Shown here piece by piece: positions 27,965 through 37,114 of a stretch of DNA of 64,000 nucleotides. The number at the start of each line of letters is the position of its first letter. The stretch's first letter is position 1. A program made the position numbers and the translations under genes. The notes beneath the pieces were generated by a model. That model was given only the letters and a program-made list of their open reading frames with translations, made no database searches and was not told the DNA's origin. The DNA lies in the NCBI RefSeq assembly GCF_000720135.1, contig NZ_JOIU01000036.1, forward strand, positions 3,180 to 67,179, read 5' to 3'. The stretch comes from Streptomyces sp. NRRL S-1022 (GTDB lineage: Bacteria > Actinomycetota > Actinomycetes > Streptomycetales > Streptomycetaceae).

Positions 27965-28736
27965 CTGCGGCCGTCCCTTCCTTGCCGACATCGGGTGCGA
28001 GCCGGCCGATGAAGGCGAGGCTCTCCTCGAAGACCCGGTCCGCATCCTTGTCCAACGTCGCCACGTGGTAGCTGTGTTCCAGCACGACCTCCGTGATGTC
28101 CGTGGACGACACCCGGCTCAGCACCCGCGCCGAGTCGGCCGCCGGCACCACATGGTCACGGGCGCTGCGCAGCAGCAGCAACGGCTGGGTGACCTGGGGC
28201 AGCTCGCCGTCCAGCCGGCGCAGGAACACCCGCAGCGAGTGCGCCGCGTGCAGCGGCACCCGGTCGTAGCCCAGCTCGGCCGCGCCCTCCTTCGCGATGT
28301 CGCTGGCGATGCCCCGGGTCGTGCGCACCAGGTGCCGGGCGACCGGGAGGGCGTACGCGGACAGGCCGTGCACCCGGTTCGCCGGGTTGACGACCACCGC
28401 GCCCGCGACCCGCTCGCCGTGCCGGGCCGCGAGCCGGAGGGCCAGCGCGCCGCCCATCGACAGGCCCGCGACGAAGACCCGGGAGCAGCGCTCGGCGAGC
28501 AGGCGCAGCTCGCGGTCCACCTCCGCGTACCAGTCCTGCCAGGTCGTGAGCTGCATGTCCTCCCAGCGGGTGCCGTGGCCGGGCAGCAGCGGCAGGGACA
28601 CGGTCAGGCCGTGCGCCGCGTGGTGTTCCGCCCAGGGACGCAGCGACTGGGGCGAGCCGGTGAAGCCGTGGCAGAGGAGAACCCCCACCTCCCCGCCCTG
28701 GTGGCGGTACGGCTCGGCTCCGGGGAGAACTGGCAT
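27957..28736 (-). CDS. alpha/beta hydrolase, carboxylesterase/lipase-like
   Basis: 259 residues. The oxyanion segment LLCHGFTGSP, the nucleophile elbow GLSMGG, the acid in SARDHVVPA and the histidine in EHSYHVATLD form a complete triad. It resembles bacterial carboxylesterases and monoacylglycerol lipases. TACGGT 7 nt before ATG 28736 suggests a leaderless start. Divergent from the acyltransferase gene. Confidence 0.9.
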   Translation of the reverse strand: MPVLPGAEPYRHQGGEVGVLLCHGFTGSPQSLRPWAEHHAAHGLTVSLPLLPGHGTRWEDMQLTTWQDWYAEVDRELRLLAERCSRVFVAGLSMGGALALRLAARHGERVAGAVVVNPANRVHGLSAYALPVARHLVRTTRGIASDIAKEGAAELGYDRVPLHAAHSLRVFLRRLDGELPQVTQPLLLLRSARDHVVPAADSARVLSRVSSTDITEVVLEHSYHVATLDKDADRVFEESLAFIGRLAPDVGKEGTAAVG

Positions 28737-28839
28737 GTGCTTCACCGTACGCGACCGCACTGACACCGACCAGGGTCGTCGGGCTCATTGACGGTCCCCC
28801 GGGTTAAGGTCTCTGAGACGGAAACCAGGAGGCACACGG

Positions 28840-29586
28840 GTGTTGTACGGCACGATGAAGGTCGCCATCGGAGGGCCGCTGAAGGTCGCCTTCAGGCCTT
28901 GGGTGGAGGGCCTGGAGAACGTTCCGGCCACGGGCCCGGCCATCCTGGCCAGTAACCACCTGTCCTTCTCGGACTCGTTCTTCCTGCCGGCGGTGCTGGA
29001 CCGCAAGGTCACGTTCATCGCCAAGGCCGAGTACTTCACCACCCCGGGCGTGAAGGGCCGGCTCACCGCCGCCTTCTTCAAGGGGGTCGGCCAGCTCCCG
29101 GTGGACCGCTCCGGCGCGCGCGGTGCCGGCGAGGCCGCGATCCGCAGCGGCATAGAGGTGCTGGAGAGCGGCGAGCTGTTCGGCATCTACCCGGAGGGCA
29201 CCCGCTCGCCGGACGGCCGGCTGTACCGGGGCAAGCCCGGCGGCCTCGCGCGCGTGGCCCTCGCCACCGGCGCGCCGGTCATCCCGGTCGCCATGATCGA
29301 CACGGAGAAGATCCAGCCGCCCGGCAAGGTGGTGCCGAAGCTGATGCGGCCCGGCATCCGCATCGGCAAGCCCCTGGACTTCAGCCGCTACCAGGGCATG
29401 GAACACGACCGGTTCGTGCTGCGCGCCGTGACCGACGAGGTCATGTACGAGATCATGAAGCTCTCCGGCCAGGAGTACGTCGACATGTACGCCACCGCCG
29501 CCAAACGGCAGATAGCCGAGGCGGCGAAGGCGGCCAGGGAAGCCGAGAAGGCCCAGAAGGCCGGGAAGAAGCAGGACGAGTCCTAG
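28840..29586 (+). CDS. 1-acyl-sn-glycerol-3-phosphate acyltransferase family (PlsC-like)
   Basis: 248 residues with the acyltransferase motifs NHLSFSD (HX4D) and PEGTRSPDG. It should acylate lysophosphatidic acid or another glycolipid acceptor at the membrane. The GTG start has AGGAGG 7 nt upstream. The C-terminus is a charged Lys/Glu/Ala helix. The mycobacterial homologue at the same locus belongs to the cell-envelope lipid set. Confidence 0.93.
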   Translation: MLYGTMKVAIGGPLKVAFRPWVEGLENVPATGPAILASNHLSFSDSFFLPAVLDRKVTFIAKAEYFTTPGVKGRLTAAFFKGVGQLPVDRSGARGAGEAAIRSGIEVLESGELFGIYPEGTRSPDGRLYRGKPGGLARVALATGAPVIPVAMIDTEKIQPPGKVVPKLMRPGIRIGKPLDFSRYQGMEHDRFVLRAVTDEVMYEIMKLSGQEYVDMYATAAKRQIAEAAKAAREAEKAQKAGKKQDES

Positions 29587-29623
29587 ACGGGGGCACAAGG
29601 GGGAGCCGGGGGGACCGGGGGAC

Positions 29624-30859
29624 ATGCCCAAGCGCGAGCGCGTCATGCGGATGTCGGTCGAGCTGCCGCTGTGGCGCGCGCTCGCCGGCTACCGCGTCCT
29701 GACCATGCTGTACGCCATCGGCCTGTGCGCCACCGCGTACGACCACTTCGTCCGGCCCTGGGTCGCCGTCGCCTACTACGCCTTCCTGTTCGTGTGGACC
29801 CTCGCCACCCTGCCCAAGCTGGCCACCGCGGCCGCCTGCACCCGGCGTTTCCTGGCCGCCGACCTCACCGTCGCCCTCGCCGGCATCCTGCTCACCCCGG
29901 TCGCCGACAGCCACGAGCGGATCGCGGGCGGCGGCCCCACCCTGCCCTCGATATGGACCGCGGGCGCGGTGCTGACCTTCGCCATCAAGGGCGGCTGGCG
30001 CTGGGCGGCCGCCGCCTCCACGGCCGTGGCCGCCGTCAACCTGGTCGAGCGCGGCCACCCCGCCCGGGACACCGTGCACAACGTGATCCTCGTCTGGGTG
30101 GCCTCCATCGCGATCGGCTACGTCGTGGAGGTGGCCCGCGCCTCCGAGCGCACCCTCGCCCGCGCCCTGGAGATCGAGGCCGCGACCCGGGAACGCGAGC
30201 GGCTGGCCCGGGACATCCACGACAGCGTGCTGCAGGTGCTGGCGATGGTGAAGCGCCGGGGCGCGGCCCTCGGCGGCGAGGCGGCCGAGCTGGGCCGGCT
30301 GGCCGGGGATCAGGAGGTGGCCCTGCGCACGCTGGTGTCGGGCGGTCTGGTCCCGGTGTCCCGGGTCTCGGAGGACCTGGCGGCCGGTGCCGTCGTCCGC
30401 GCGGTGGAGGAGCCGGACGAGGACGACCCGGCGGGCCCGGTCGACCTGCGCTCCCTGCTCGCCCGCCACGCCGGCGCCCGGGTCAGCCTCGCCGAGCCCG
30501 GCGCCCCCGTGCTGCTGCCGCCGGCCGCGGCCCGCGAGGTGGCCGACGCGGCCGGGGCCGCCCTGGACAACGTGCGCCTGCACGCGGGGGCCGAGGCCCG
30601 GGCCTGGATCCTGGTGGAGGACGAGCCGGAGGAGATCGTCGTCACCGTCCGGGACGACGGCCCCGGCATTCCCGAGGGCCGGCTCGCGCAGGCCGAGGGG
30701 GAGGGCCGGCTCGGAGTGGCCCTGTCGATCCGCGGCCGGCTGCGCGACCTCGGCGGCAGCGCCGAGATCGTCTCGGTGCCCGGGCAGGGCACGGAAGTCG
30801 AACTGAAGGTACCGAAGGGCGCCGTGCGGGCGCGGGGGAAGAAGGCGGAGCAGCGATGA
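29624..30859 (+). CDS. macS: sensor histidine kinase, MacS-like
   Basis: 411 residues. The N-terminal half has about four to five membrane helices (DUF5931 type), with little extracellular sequence. The HisKA_3 phosphoacceptor is H199 in ARDIHDSVLQVL, and a C-terminal HATPase region has DNVRLHAGA and RDDGPGIPEGRL. Stop overlaps the regulator start by 4 bp (ATGA). From memory this pair matches MacRS of S. coelicolor, a regulator of morphology and actinorhodin; the symbol rests on locus and family. Confidence 0.85.
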   Translation: MPKRERVMRMSVELPLWRALAGYRVLTMLYAIGLCATAYDHFVRPWVAVAYYAFLFVWTLATLPKLATAAACTRRFLAADLTVALAGILLTPVADSHERIAGGGPTLPSIWTAGAVLTFAIKGGWRWAAAASTAVAAVNLVERGHPARDTVHNVILVWVASIAIGYVVEVARASERTLARALEIEAATRERERLARDIHDSVLQVLAMVKRRGAALGGEAAELGRLAGDQEVALRTLVSGGLVPVSRVSEDLAAGAVVRAVEEPDEDDPAGPVDLRSLLARHAGARVSLAEPGAPVLLPPAAAREVADAAGAALDNVRLHAGAEARAWILVEDEPEEIVVTVRDDGPGIPEGRLAQAEGEGRLGVALSIRGRLRDLGGSAEIVSVPGQGTEVELKVPKGAVRARGKKAEQR

Positions 30860-31533
30860 CACAGCAGCAGGACCCGATCCGGGTCATGGTGGTGGACGAC
30901 CACCCGATGTGGCGTGACGCGGTCGCCCGTGACCTGGCCGAGTCCGGCTTCGAGGTGGTCGCCACCGCCGGCGACGGCGAGCAGGCGGTCCGCCGCGCCC
31001 GGGCCGCCGCCCCGGACGTCCTGGTGCTCGACCTCAACCTGCCCGCCAAGCCCGGCGTCCAGGTGTGCAAGGAACTCGTGGGCCACAACCCGGCGTTGCG
31101 GGTCCTGGTCCTCTCGGCGAGCGGTGAGCACGCGGACGTGCTGGAGGCCGTGAAGTCCGGCGCGACCGGCTACCTGCTGAAGTCGGCCTCCACCGAGGAA
31201 CTGCTGGACGCGGTCCGCCGTACCGCCGTGGGCGACCCGGTGTTCACGCCGGGGCTCGCCGGACTGGTCCTCGGCGAGTACCGGCGGCTGGCCGCCGAGC
31301 CGGTGCCCGCCCCGGACGCCGGCGAGCCGGGCGCGCCCCGGCTGACGGACCGGGAGACCGAGGTGCTGCGGCTGGTGGCGAAGGGCCTGAGCTACAAGCA
31401 GATCGCCGAACGCCTCGTCATCTCCCACCGCACGGTCCAGAACCACGTCCAGAACACCCTCGGCAAGCTGCAACTGCACAACAGGGTGGAGCTCGTGCGG
31501 TATGCGATCGAGCGCGGGCTCGACGAGGAGTAA
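30856..31533 (+). CDS. macR: LuxR/NarL-family response regulator, MacR-like
   Basis: 225 residues. Receiver domain with acidic pair DD (14-15), phosphoacceptor D59 in VLVLDLNLP and the switch Lys in YLLKSAS. The C-terminal LuxR helix-turn-helix is LTDRETEVLRLVAKGLSYKQ to about residue 215. Translationally coupled to the kinase. The MacR consensus I recall is TGAGTAC-N2-GTACTCA; a perfect copy lies at 50140-50155 in this window. None is present directly upstream of this operon. Confidence 0.87.
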   Translation: MTQQQDPIRVMVVDDHPMWRDAVARDLAESGFEVVATAGDGEQAVRRARAAAPDVLVLDLNLPAKPGVQVCKELVGHNPALRVLVLSASGEHADVLEAVKSGATGYLLKSASTEELLDAVRRTAVGDPVFTPGLAGLVLGEYRRLAAEPVPAPDAGEPGAPRLTDRETEVLRLVAKGLSYKQIAERLVISHRTVQNHVQNTLGKLQLHNRVELVRYAIERGLDEE

Positions 31534-31628
31534 ACGCGCCCGAATCACCCTTCCCGCCTCTCCCGATGTGACACGGATCACCACTAGCGTGACTGTCTGT
31601 CAGGAAACCGCGGTGAAGGGACAATTCC

Positions 31629-32657
31629 ATGCGGGTCGGAGTACTGACCGGAGGCGGCGACTGCCCCGGGCTCAACGCCGTCATCCGGGCCATCGTGCGC
31701 AAGGGCGTACAGGAGTACGGCTACGACTTCGTCGGCTTCCGGGACGGCTGGCGCGGACCTCTCGAAGGCGACACCGTGCGGCTCGACATCGCCGCGGTGC
31801 GCGGCATCCTGCCCCGCGGCGGCACCGTCCTCGGCTCCTCGCGCACCAACCCCCTCAAGGTGGAGGGCGGTGTCCGCCGTATCAAGGAGAACCTGGCCAA
31901 GCAGGAGATCGACGCCCTCGTCACGATCGGCGGCGAGGACACCCTGGGCGTCGCCGCCCGCCTGTCCGACGAGTACGGCGTGCCGTGCGTCGGCGTGCCC
32001 AAGACGATCGACAACGACCTGTCCGCCACCGACTACACCTTCGGCTTCGACACCGCGGTCGGCATCGCCACCGAGGCCATCGACCGGCTGCACACCACCG
32101 CCGAGTCCCACATGCGGGTGCTCGTCTGCGAGGTGATGGGCCGGCACGCCGGCTGGATCGCCCTCCACTCGGGCCTCGCCGGCGGTGCCAACGTCATCCT
32201 CATCCCCGAGCAGCGCTTCGACCTCGACCAGGTGTGCGCCTGGATCACCTCCCGCTTCCGGGCGTCGTACGCGCCGATCGTGGTCGTCGCCGAGGGCGCC
32301 ATGCCGAAGGACGGCGACATGGTGCTCAAGGACCAGTCGCTGGACTCCTTCGGACACGTCCGGCTCTCCGGGGTCGGCGAGTGGCTGGCCAAGGAGATCG
32401 AGAAGCGCACCGGCAAGGAGGCCCGCACCACCGTCCTCGGTCACATCCAGCGCGGCGGCACCCCCAGCGCCTTCGACCGCTGGCTCGCCACCCGCTTCGG
32501 CCTGCACGCCGTCGACAGCGTCCACGACGGCGACTTCGGCACGATGGTCGCCCTGCGCGGCACCGACATCGTCCGCGTCCCGCTCTCCGAGGCCACCGCC
32601 AGGCTGAAGACGGTGGACCCGAAGCTGTACGAGGAGGCCGGGGTGTTCTTCGGCTGA
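31629..32657 (+). CDS. pfkA: 6-phosphofructokinase
   Basis: 342 residues. The N-terminal GGGDCPGLNAVIRAIV, the catalytic TIDNDLSATDYTFGFDTA, EVMGRHAGWIAL and the HIQRGGTPSAFDRWLA effector/substrate segment are intact. Gly after the ATP loop (GGEDT) is the residue associated with ATP use in such enzymes. AAGGGA precedes the ATG. Confidence 0.96.
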   Translation: MRVGVLTGGGDCPGLNAVIRAIVRKGVQEYGYDFVGFRDGWRGPLEGDTVRLDIAAVRGILPRGGTVLGSSRTNPLKVEGGVRRIKENLAKQEIDALVTIGGEDTLGVAARLSDEYGVPCVGVPKTIDNDLSATDYTFGFDTAVGIATEAIDRLHTTAESHMRVLVCEVMGRHAGWIALHSGLAGGANVILIPEQRFDLDQVCAWITSRFRASYAPIVVVAEGAMPKDGDMVLKDQSLDSFGHVRLSGVGEWLAKEIEKRTGKEARTTVLGHIQRGGTPSAFDRWLATRFGLHAVDSVHDGDFGTMVALRGTDIVRVPLSEATARLKTVDPKLYEEAGVFFG

Positions 32658-32674
32658 CGGCGGCCCTTCGGCGG

Positions 32675-34546
32675 CTACACGGTCGTGCGGCGCAGCTGAC
32701 CGATCAGCTCCCGTACGACCGCGGCCCCGTTCAGCGTCAGCACCGACTCGGGGTGGAACTGCACGCCCGCGAAACCGGGGCCGCGCAGCGCGTGCACCTC
32801 ACCGTTCCCCGCCCGGCTCAGCTCCACCCCGTGCGCGGCCAGCTCGCGGGCCGCGTCCTCGTCGCAGCGCGCCACGAAGCTGTTGTAGAAACCGACGGTC
32901 TCGTCCCGCCCGAACAGGTCGATCCGGGTCTGCGCCCCCTGGTGAGGCACCTCCTTGCGCACGATCTCCAGGCCCAGCTCCGCCGCGATCAACTCGTGCC
33001 CGAGGCAGACGCCCAGCACACCGTGCCGATGGGTGCGCACCACCTCGGCGGCGAGGCCGCGCAGGAACCGCATCCTGGGGTCGGCGAGGTCGCGGGGGTC
33101 ACCGGGACCGGGCCCCAGGACGACCGGCCCCCGGTGGGCGAGGACCGCCTCCCGCAGCCCGGGCTCGTCGTGGCGCCGGACGGTCACGTCGAGCCCGCCC
33201 GAGCGCAGGACGTGCGCCAGCATCGCGGTGAAGGTGTCCTCGCCGTCCACGACGAGGGCGTGGCCCGCCAGGGCGTCGGACCGCTCCTGCATCCGCAGCC
33301 AGAACGGCGCGAGCCCGGCCCGGCGCCCGTCCAGCGCGGCCCGCACCCGCGGGTCGTCGGCCAGCCGGGGCAGCTCCCGCTCCCGCCGCGGCCGGGCCGG
33401 CCCCACCCCGAGGGCGGCCAGCACGCCCGCCGCCTTCGCGTGGGTCTCCGCGACCTCGCCGGCCGGGTCGGAGCCGCGCACCAGCGTCGCCCCGACGGGC
33501 ACCCGCAGCCGGCCGTCGGCACCGATGTCGGCGGTGCGGATCAGGATGGGGGAGTCCAGGGTCTGCGCGCCCCCGGGGTCCCGGCCGAGCAGCGCCAGCG
33601 CACCGGCGTAGTAGCCGCGCCCGACGCCGTCCGGCCCGAGGGGCTCGTACCGTTCGATCACCCGGCAGGCGTTCTGCACCGGCGACCCGGTGACGGTCGC
33701 CGCGAACATCGTCTCCCTCAGCACCTCCCGCACGTCCAGGGAGGACTTCCCGCGCAGCTCGTACTCGGTGTGCGCGAGGTGCGCCATCTCCTTCAGCCGC
33801 GGGCCGACCACGATCCCGCCCATGTCGCCGACGGTGCACATCATCTTCAGCTCCTCGTCGACCACCATCGACAGCTCCTCGGTCTCCTTGCCGTCGGCGA
33901 GGAAGCCGAGCAGCTGCTCCGGCGTGGGGCCCTCGGCGGGATAGCGGTACGTGCCGCTGATCGGGTTCATCACCACGGTCCCGCCGCTCATCCGGACGTG
34001 CACCTCCGGGCTCGCCCCGACCAGCGTGCGCTCCCCGGTGTGCACCACGAACGTCCAGTACGCGCCCCGCTCGTCCGCCAGCAGCCGCCGGAACAGCGCG
34101 AGCGCGTCCGCCCGTCCGAAGCCGGGGACCGTGCCCTGGTACGTGCGCCGGATCACGAAGTTCGCGCCCTCGCCCCGGCCGATCTCCTCGCGCAGCACCC
34201 GCCCGACGATCTCGCCGTACTCCTCGTCGCCGACGTCGAAGCCCCCGCCCTCGACCCGCACCTCGTGCGCCGGCAGCTGGGAGAGCGCGTCGGCGAGCGG
34301 GATCTCGTACGACTCCTCGGGGGTCAGCACCAGCAGCGGGGTGCCGTCGTCGCGGACGTCGAAGCCCCGCTCGCGCAGCTGCCGGAACGGAACCAGGGCG
34401 AGCCCCTCGTCGGGCAGGTCGGCCAGCCGGTCCCGGCCGGTCACCGGGCCGAGCAGCACCTCCACCGGGTGCTCGTCGCGGCCCGGGGCGCGGCGGCGCA
34501 GCAGGGCGAAGGGGCGGGGGTCGTGCAGCAGCTGTGCCAGGTCCAT
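32675..34546 (-). CDS. trpE: fused anthranilate synthase (TrpE-TrpG)
   Basis: 623 residues joining both anthranilate synthase subunits. Residues about 1-410 are the chorismate-binding TrpE part (NPISGTYRYPAEG, FAATVTGSPVQNACRVIERYE, GYYAGALALLG). Residues about 425-615 are a class-I glutamine amidotransferase with Cys in GVCLGHE and the HPESVLT histidine. It converts chorismate and glutamine to anthranilate. A trp leader peptide and attenuator precede it. Similar fusions occur both in primary metabolism and in antibiotic pathways; the leader suggests the former. Confidence 0.95.
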   Translation of the reverse strand: MDLAQLLHDPRPFALLRRRAPGRDEHPVEVLLGPVTGRDRLADLPDEGLALVPFRQLRERGFDVRDDGTPLLVLTPEESYEIPLADALSQLPAHEVRVEGGGFDVGDEEYGEIVGRVLREEIGRGEGANFVIRRTYQGTVPGFGRADALALFRRLLADERGAYWTFVVHTGERTLVGASPEVHVRMSGGTVVMNPISGTYRYPAEGPTPEQLLGFLADGKETEELSMVVDEELKMMCTVGDMGGIVVGPRLKEMAHLAHTEYELRGKSSLDVREVLRETMFAATVTGSPVQNACRVIERYEPLGPDGVGRGYYAGALALLGRDPGGAQTLDSPILIRTADIGADGRLRVPVGATLVRGSDPAGEVAETHAKAAGVLAALGVGPARPRRERELPRLADDPRVRAALDGRRAGLAPFWLRMQERSDALAGHALVVDGEDTFTAMLAHVLRSGGLDVTVRRHDEPGLREAVLAHRGPVVLGPGPGDPRDLADPRMRFLRGLAAEVVRTHRHGVLGVCLGHELIAAELGLEIVRKEVPHQGAQTRIDLFGRDETVGFYNSFVARCDEDAARELAAHGVELSRAGNGEVHALRGPGFAGVQFHPESVLTLNGAAVVRELIGQLRRTTV

Positions 34547-34597
34547 GGTTCCTCTTCCGTCGGTGACTCGGTGAGGAGGAACGGCCCCGGGAAACGC

Positions 34598-34624
34598 CGA
34601 AGGCCGCCCCTCGGGCGGCCTTCG
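34598..34624 (-). terminator. trp attenuator hairpin
   Basis: A perfect 12-bp stem (CGAAGGCCGCCC with GGGCGGCCTTCG) on a 3-nt loop lies between the Trp leader peptide and the trpEG start. Its position fits transcription attenuation: when tryptophan is short, ribosomes stall on the Trp codons and the terminator should not form. Confidence 0.85.
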
Positions 34625-34645
34625 CGATGTCGGTGGTACGCGCGA

Positions 34646-34702
34646 TCAGTGGGCCGCCGGAGAAGCGGTCCACCACCAGTTCTGGATCGACGGCGCGAAC
34701 AT
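34646..34702 (-). CDS. trpL: trp operon leader peptide
   Basis: An 18-codon ORF reading MFAPSIQNWWWTASPAAH, with three consecutive Trp codons. It lies upstream of the attenuator hairpin and fused trpEG gene. This matches the known Streptomyces trp leader peptides. The density of Trp codons is far above chance. Confidence 0.93.
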   Translation of the reverse strand: MFAPSIQNWWWTASPAAH

Positions 34703-34813
34703 GCGGGGAACCCTACCGCATGCCCGCGCTCCGTATGTCCGCACTCTGTATGCCGTGTCTCATTACCTGAGCACCGACGGGAAGGCGCGACAGCACCCCG
34801 TAGTGTTGAGTTC

Positions 34814-36166
34814 GTGACCGTGAACGCTAAGACCAGCCCGAGCGCTGGCAACACCTGGCGAAACCTGCCCGCGGCGCAGCAGCCCGAGTACCCCGACACC
34901 GAGGCTCTGCGCGCAGTGATCGCGGACCTTGAGTCGTATCCGCCGCTCGTCTTCGCGGGCGAGTGCGACCAGCTGCGCGCCCGGATGGCGGCCGTCGCCA
35001 AGGGAGAGGCGTTCCTCCTCCAGGGCGGCGACTGCGCCGAGGCCTTCGACGCGGTGTCCGCCGACCACATCCGCAACAAGCTGAAGACGCTGCTCCAGAT
35101 GGGCGCCGTCCTGACCTACGCGGCCTCCGTGCCCGTGGTGAAGGTCGGCCGGATCGCCGGGCAGTACTCCAAGCCCCGCTCCAAGCCGTTGGAGACCCGT
35201 GACGGCGTGACGCTCCCGGTGTACCGGGGCGACTCCGTCAACGGCTTCGACTTCACCGAGGCCAGCCGCATCCCGGACCCCGAGCGGCTGAAGCGCATGT
35301 ACCACGCGTCGGCGTCCACGCTGAACCTGGTGCGCGCCTTCACCACCGGCGGTTACGCGGACCTGCGCCAGGTGCACGCCTGGAACCAGGACTTCGTGCG
35401 CACCTCGCCGTCGGGCCAGCGCTACGAGCAGCTCGCCCGGGAGATCGACAACGCGCTGAACTTCATGCGGGCCTGCGGCACCGACCCGGAGGAGTTCAAG
35501 ACCGTCGAGTTCTTCTCCTCGCACGAGGCGCTGCTGCTGGACTACGAGTCCGCCCTGACCCGGGTCGACTCCCGCACCGGCAAGCTGTACGACGTCTCGG
35601 CGCACATGGTGTGGATCGGTGAGCGCACCCGGCAGCTGGACCACGCGCACATCGAGTTCGCCTCGCAGATCCGCAACCCGATCGGCATCAAGCTCGGCCC
35701 GAACACCACGGCCGAGGAGGCGCTGCGGTACATCGACCGCCTCGACCCCGAGCGGGAGCCGGGCCGGCTGACCTTCATCGTCCGCATGGGCGCCGGCAAG
35801 ATCCGCGACAAGCTCCCCGAGCTGGTCGAGAAGGTCACGGCATCCGGTGCCACGGTGGCCTGGGTGACCGACCCGATGCACGGCAACACCTTCGAGGCGG
35901 CCTCCGGGCACAAGACCCGCCGCTTCGACGACGTGCTGGACGAGGTCAAGGGCTTCTTCGAGGTGCACAAGGCGCTCGGCACGCACCCGGGCGGTATCCA
36001 CGTGGAGCTGACCGGCGACGACGTCACCGAGTGCGTGGGCGGCGGCGACGAGATCTTCGTCGACGACCTGCACCAGCGCTACGAGACGGCCTGCGACCCG
36101 CGGCTGAACCGCAGCCAGTCGCTGGACCTGGCGTTCCTCGTCGCGGAGATGTACCGGGACCAGTGA
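34814..36166 (+). CDS. class II 3-deoxy-7-phosphoheptulonate synthase
   Basis: 450 residues, the plant/actinobacterial type of DAHP synthase that condenses PEP and erythrose-4-phosphate, first step of the shikimate pathway. Typical motifs are LQGGDCAEAF, GRIAGQYSKPRS, HMVWIGERTRQ, GIKLGPNTT and VTDPMHGNT. GTG 34814 has TAGTGT 7 nt upstream, suggesting a leaderless transcript. Divergent from trpEG across a 267-bp region that holds the trp leader. Confidence 0.96.
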   Translation: MTVNAKTSPSAGNTWRNLPAAQQPEYPDTEALRAVIADLESYPPLVFAGECDQLRARMAAVAKGEAFLLQGGDCAEAFDAVSADHIRNKLKTLLQMGAVLTYAASVPVVKVGRIAGQYSKPRSKPLETRDGVTLPVYRGDSVNGFDFTEASRIPDPERLKRMYHASASTLNLVRAFTTGGYADLRQVHAWNQDFVRTSPSGQRYEQLAREIDNALNFMRACGTDPEEFKTVEFFSSHEALLLDYESALTRVDSRTGKLYDVSAHMVWIGERTRQLDHAHIEFASQIRNPIGIKLGPNTTAEEALRYIDRLDPEREPGRLTFIVRMGAGKIRDKLPELVEKVTASGATVAWVTDPMHGNTFEAASGHKTRRFDDVLDEVKGFFEVHKALGTHPGGIHVELTGDDVTECVGGGDEIFVDDLHQRYETACDPRLNRSQSLDLAFLVAEMYRDQ

Positions 36167-36188
36167 GCGGCCGCTGAGCACCGGAAGG

Positions 36189-36225
36189 GGCGCGGATCAC
36201 ACCGGATCCGCGCCTCTTTCCCTTT
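36189..36225 (+). terminator. terminator after DAHP synthase gene
   Basis: GGCGCGGATC pairs perfectly with GATCCGCGCC over a 6-nt loop (36189-36214), followed by the T-rich TCTTTCCCTTTT. It is a good intrinsic terminator. Confidence 0.85.
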
Positions 36226-36245
36226 TGCGGTCCCCACGGCATGGG

Positions 36246-36264
36246 TTAGGTTAGGTTTGCCTCA
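36246..36264 (+). promoter_or_regulatory. DmdR/IdeR iron box
   Basis: TTAGGTTAGGTTTGCCTCA closely matches the actinobacterial iron box (TTAGGTTAGGCTNNCCTAA type). It lies about 50 bp upstream of the ferredoxin gene, in the promoter position, so that gene should be repressed by the Fe-loaded regulator and induced in iron shortage. Confidence 0.8.
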
Positions 36265-36316
36265 CCGGGAACGGGACGGCAGTAGAGACAGCGATCCCGT
36301 CGGGAGGTGAATCCGC

Positions 36317-36553
36317 GTGTACGTGTGCAGCTGCTTCGGCATCACCGAGGACCAGGTGAAGCGGCACGCGGACCAGGGCGCCTGCACCCCCCGCCAGATC
36401 GCCTCCGCCTGCAAGGCGGGCACGGACTGCGGCTCGTGCGTCCGCCGGATCCAGGCCATCCTCGGCCGGGGCGCCTGCCCGCGCCGTGAGCTGGCCGACC
36501 AGGGCAGGCCGGCACTGGCGGAGATCCCCACGGACGTCCCCAGGGCGGCCTAG
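36317..36553 (+). CDS. bfd: bacterioferritin-associated ferredoxin
   Basis: 78 residues. The [2Fe-2S] ligands are in the BFD arrangement: CSC at the N-terminus (VYVCSCFGITE) and CGSC about 33 residues later in TDCGSCVRRIQ. Bfd delivers electrons that release iron from bacterioferritin. GGGAGG lies upstream of the GTG start. It converges on bfr with a 3-bp gap and has an iron box upstream. Confidence 0.92.
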   Translation: MYVCSCFGITEDQVKRHADQGACTPRQIASACKAGTDCGSCVRRIQAILGRGACPRRELADQGRPALAEIPTDVPRAA

Positions 36554-36556
36554 GGC

Positions 36557-37039
36557 TCAGCTGCTCTCCGGCTGCTCGATCAGCTGGGCGAGGTAGAGCG
36601 CCTCGCCGAGCTTCTCCAGCAGCTCCAGCTGGGTGTCGAGGTAGTCGATGTGGTGCTCCTCGTCGGCGAGGATGTCCTCGAAGACGTTGGCGGACGTGAT
36701 GTCCCCCTTCTCTCGCATCACCTTGACGCCCCGCTTGAGCCGGTCGATCGCCTCCACCTCGATCTGCCGGTCGGCCTCGAACATCTCCCGCACCGTCTGC
36801 CCCACCCGCACGTGGAACAGCCGCTGGTAGTTGGGCAGCCCCTCCAGGAACAGGATCCGGTCGGTGAGCACCTCGGCGTGCTTCATCTCGTCGAACGACT
36901 CGTGCCGCGTGTACTTGGCGAGCTTGTACCAGCCGAAGTTCTCCTGCATCTTCGCGTGCAGGAAGTACTGGTTGATCGCCGTCAGCTCGCCGGTCAGCTG
37001 CTCGTTGAGGAACTCGATGACCTCGGGGTCGCCCTGCAT
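36557..37039 (-). CDS. bfr: bacterioferritin
   Basis: 160-residue iron-storage protein from ATG 37039 (GGAAGGAG upstream). With this start the heme ligand is M52, and ferroxidase ligands E18, E51 and H54 fall at canonical positions (DEMKHAE), confirming the choice over an in-frame start 6 codons upstream. It converges on bfd. Confidence 0.96.
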   Translation of the reverse strand: MQGDPEVIEFLNEQLTGELTAINQYFLHAKMQENFGWYKLAKYTRHESFDEMKHAEVLTDRILFLEGLPNYQRLFHVRVGQTVREMFEADRQIEVEAIDRLKRGVKVMREKGDITSANVFEDILADEEHHIDYLDTQLELLEKLGEALYLAQLIEQPESS

Positions 37040-37114
37040 CGCAGCGGCTCCTTCCACACGGGATACGGGAGAGGGTGCGGCGGCATGATTGCACCGGCGG
37101 CGAAGATCGTCCAG

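Noticed and set aside
30856..36166. DAHP synthase with a very long N-terminal extension
   Set aside because: The frame is open back to 31502, but it crosses pfkA and trpEG; GTG 34814 gives the normal family length.
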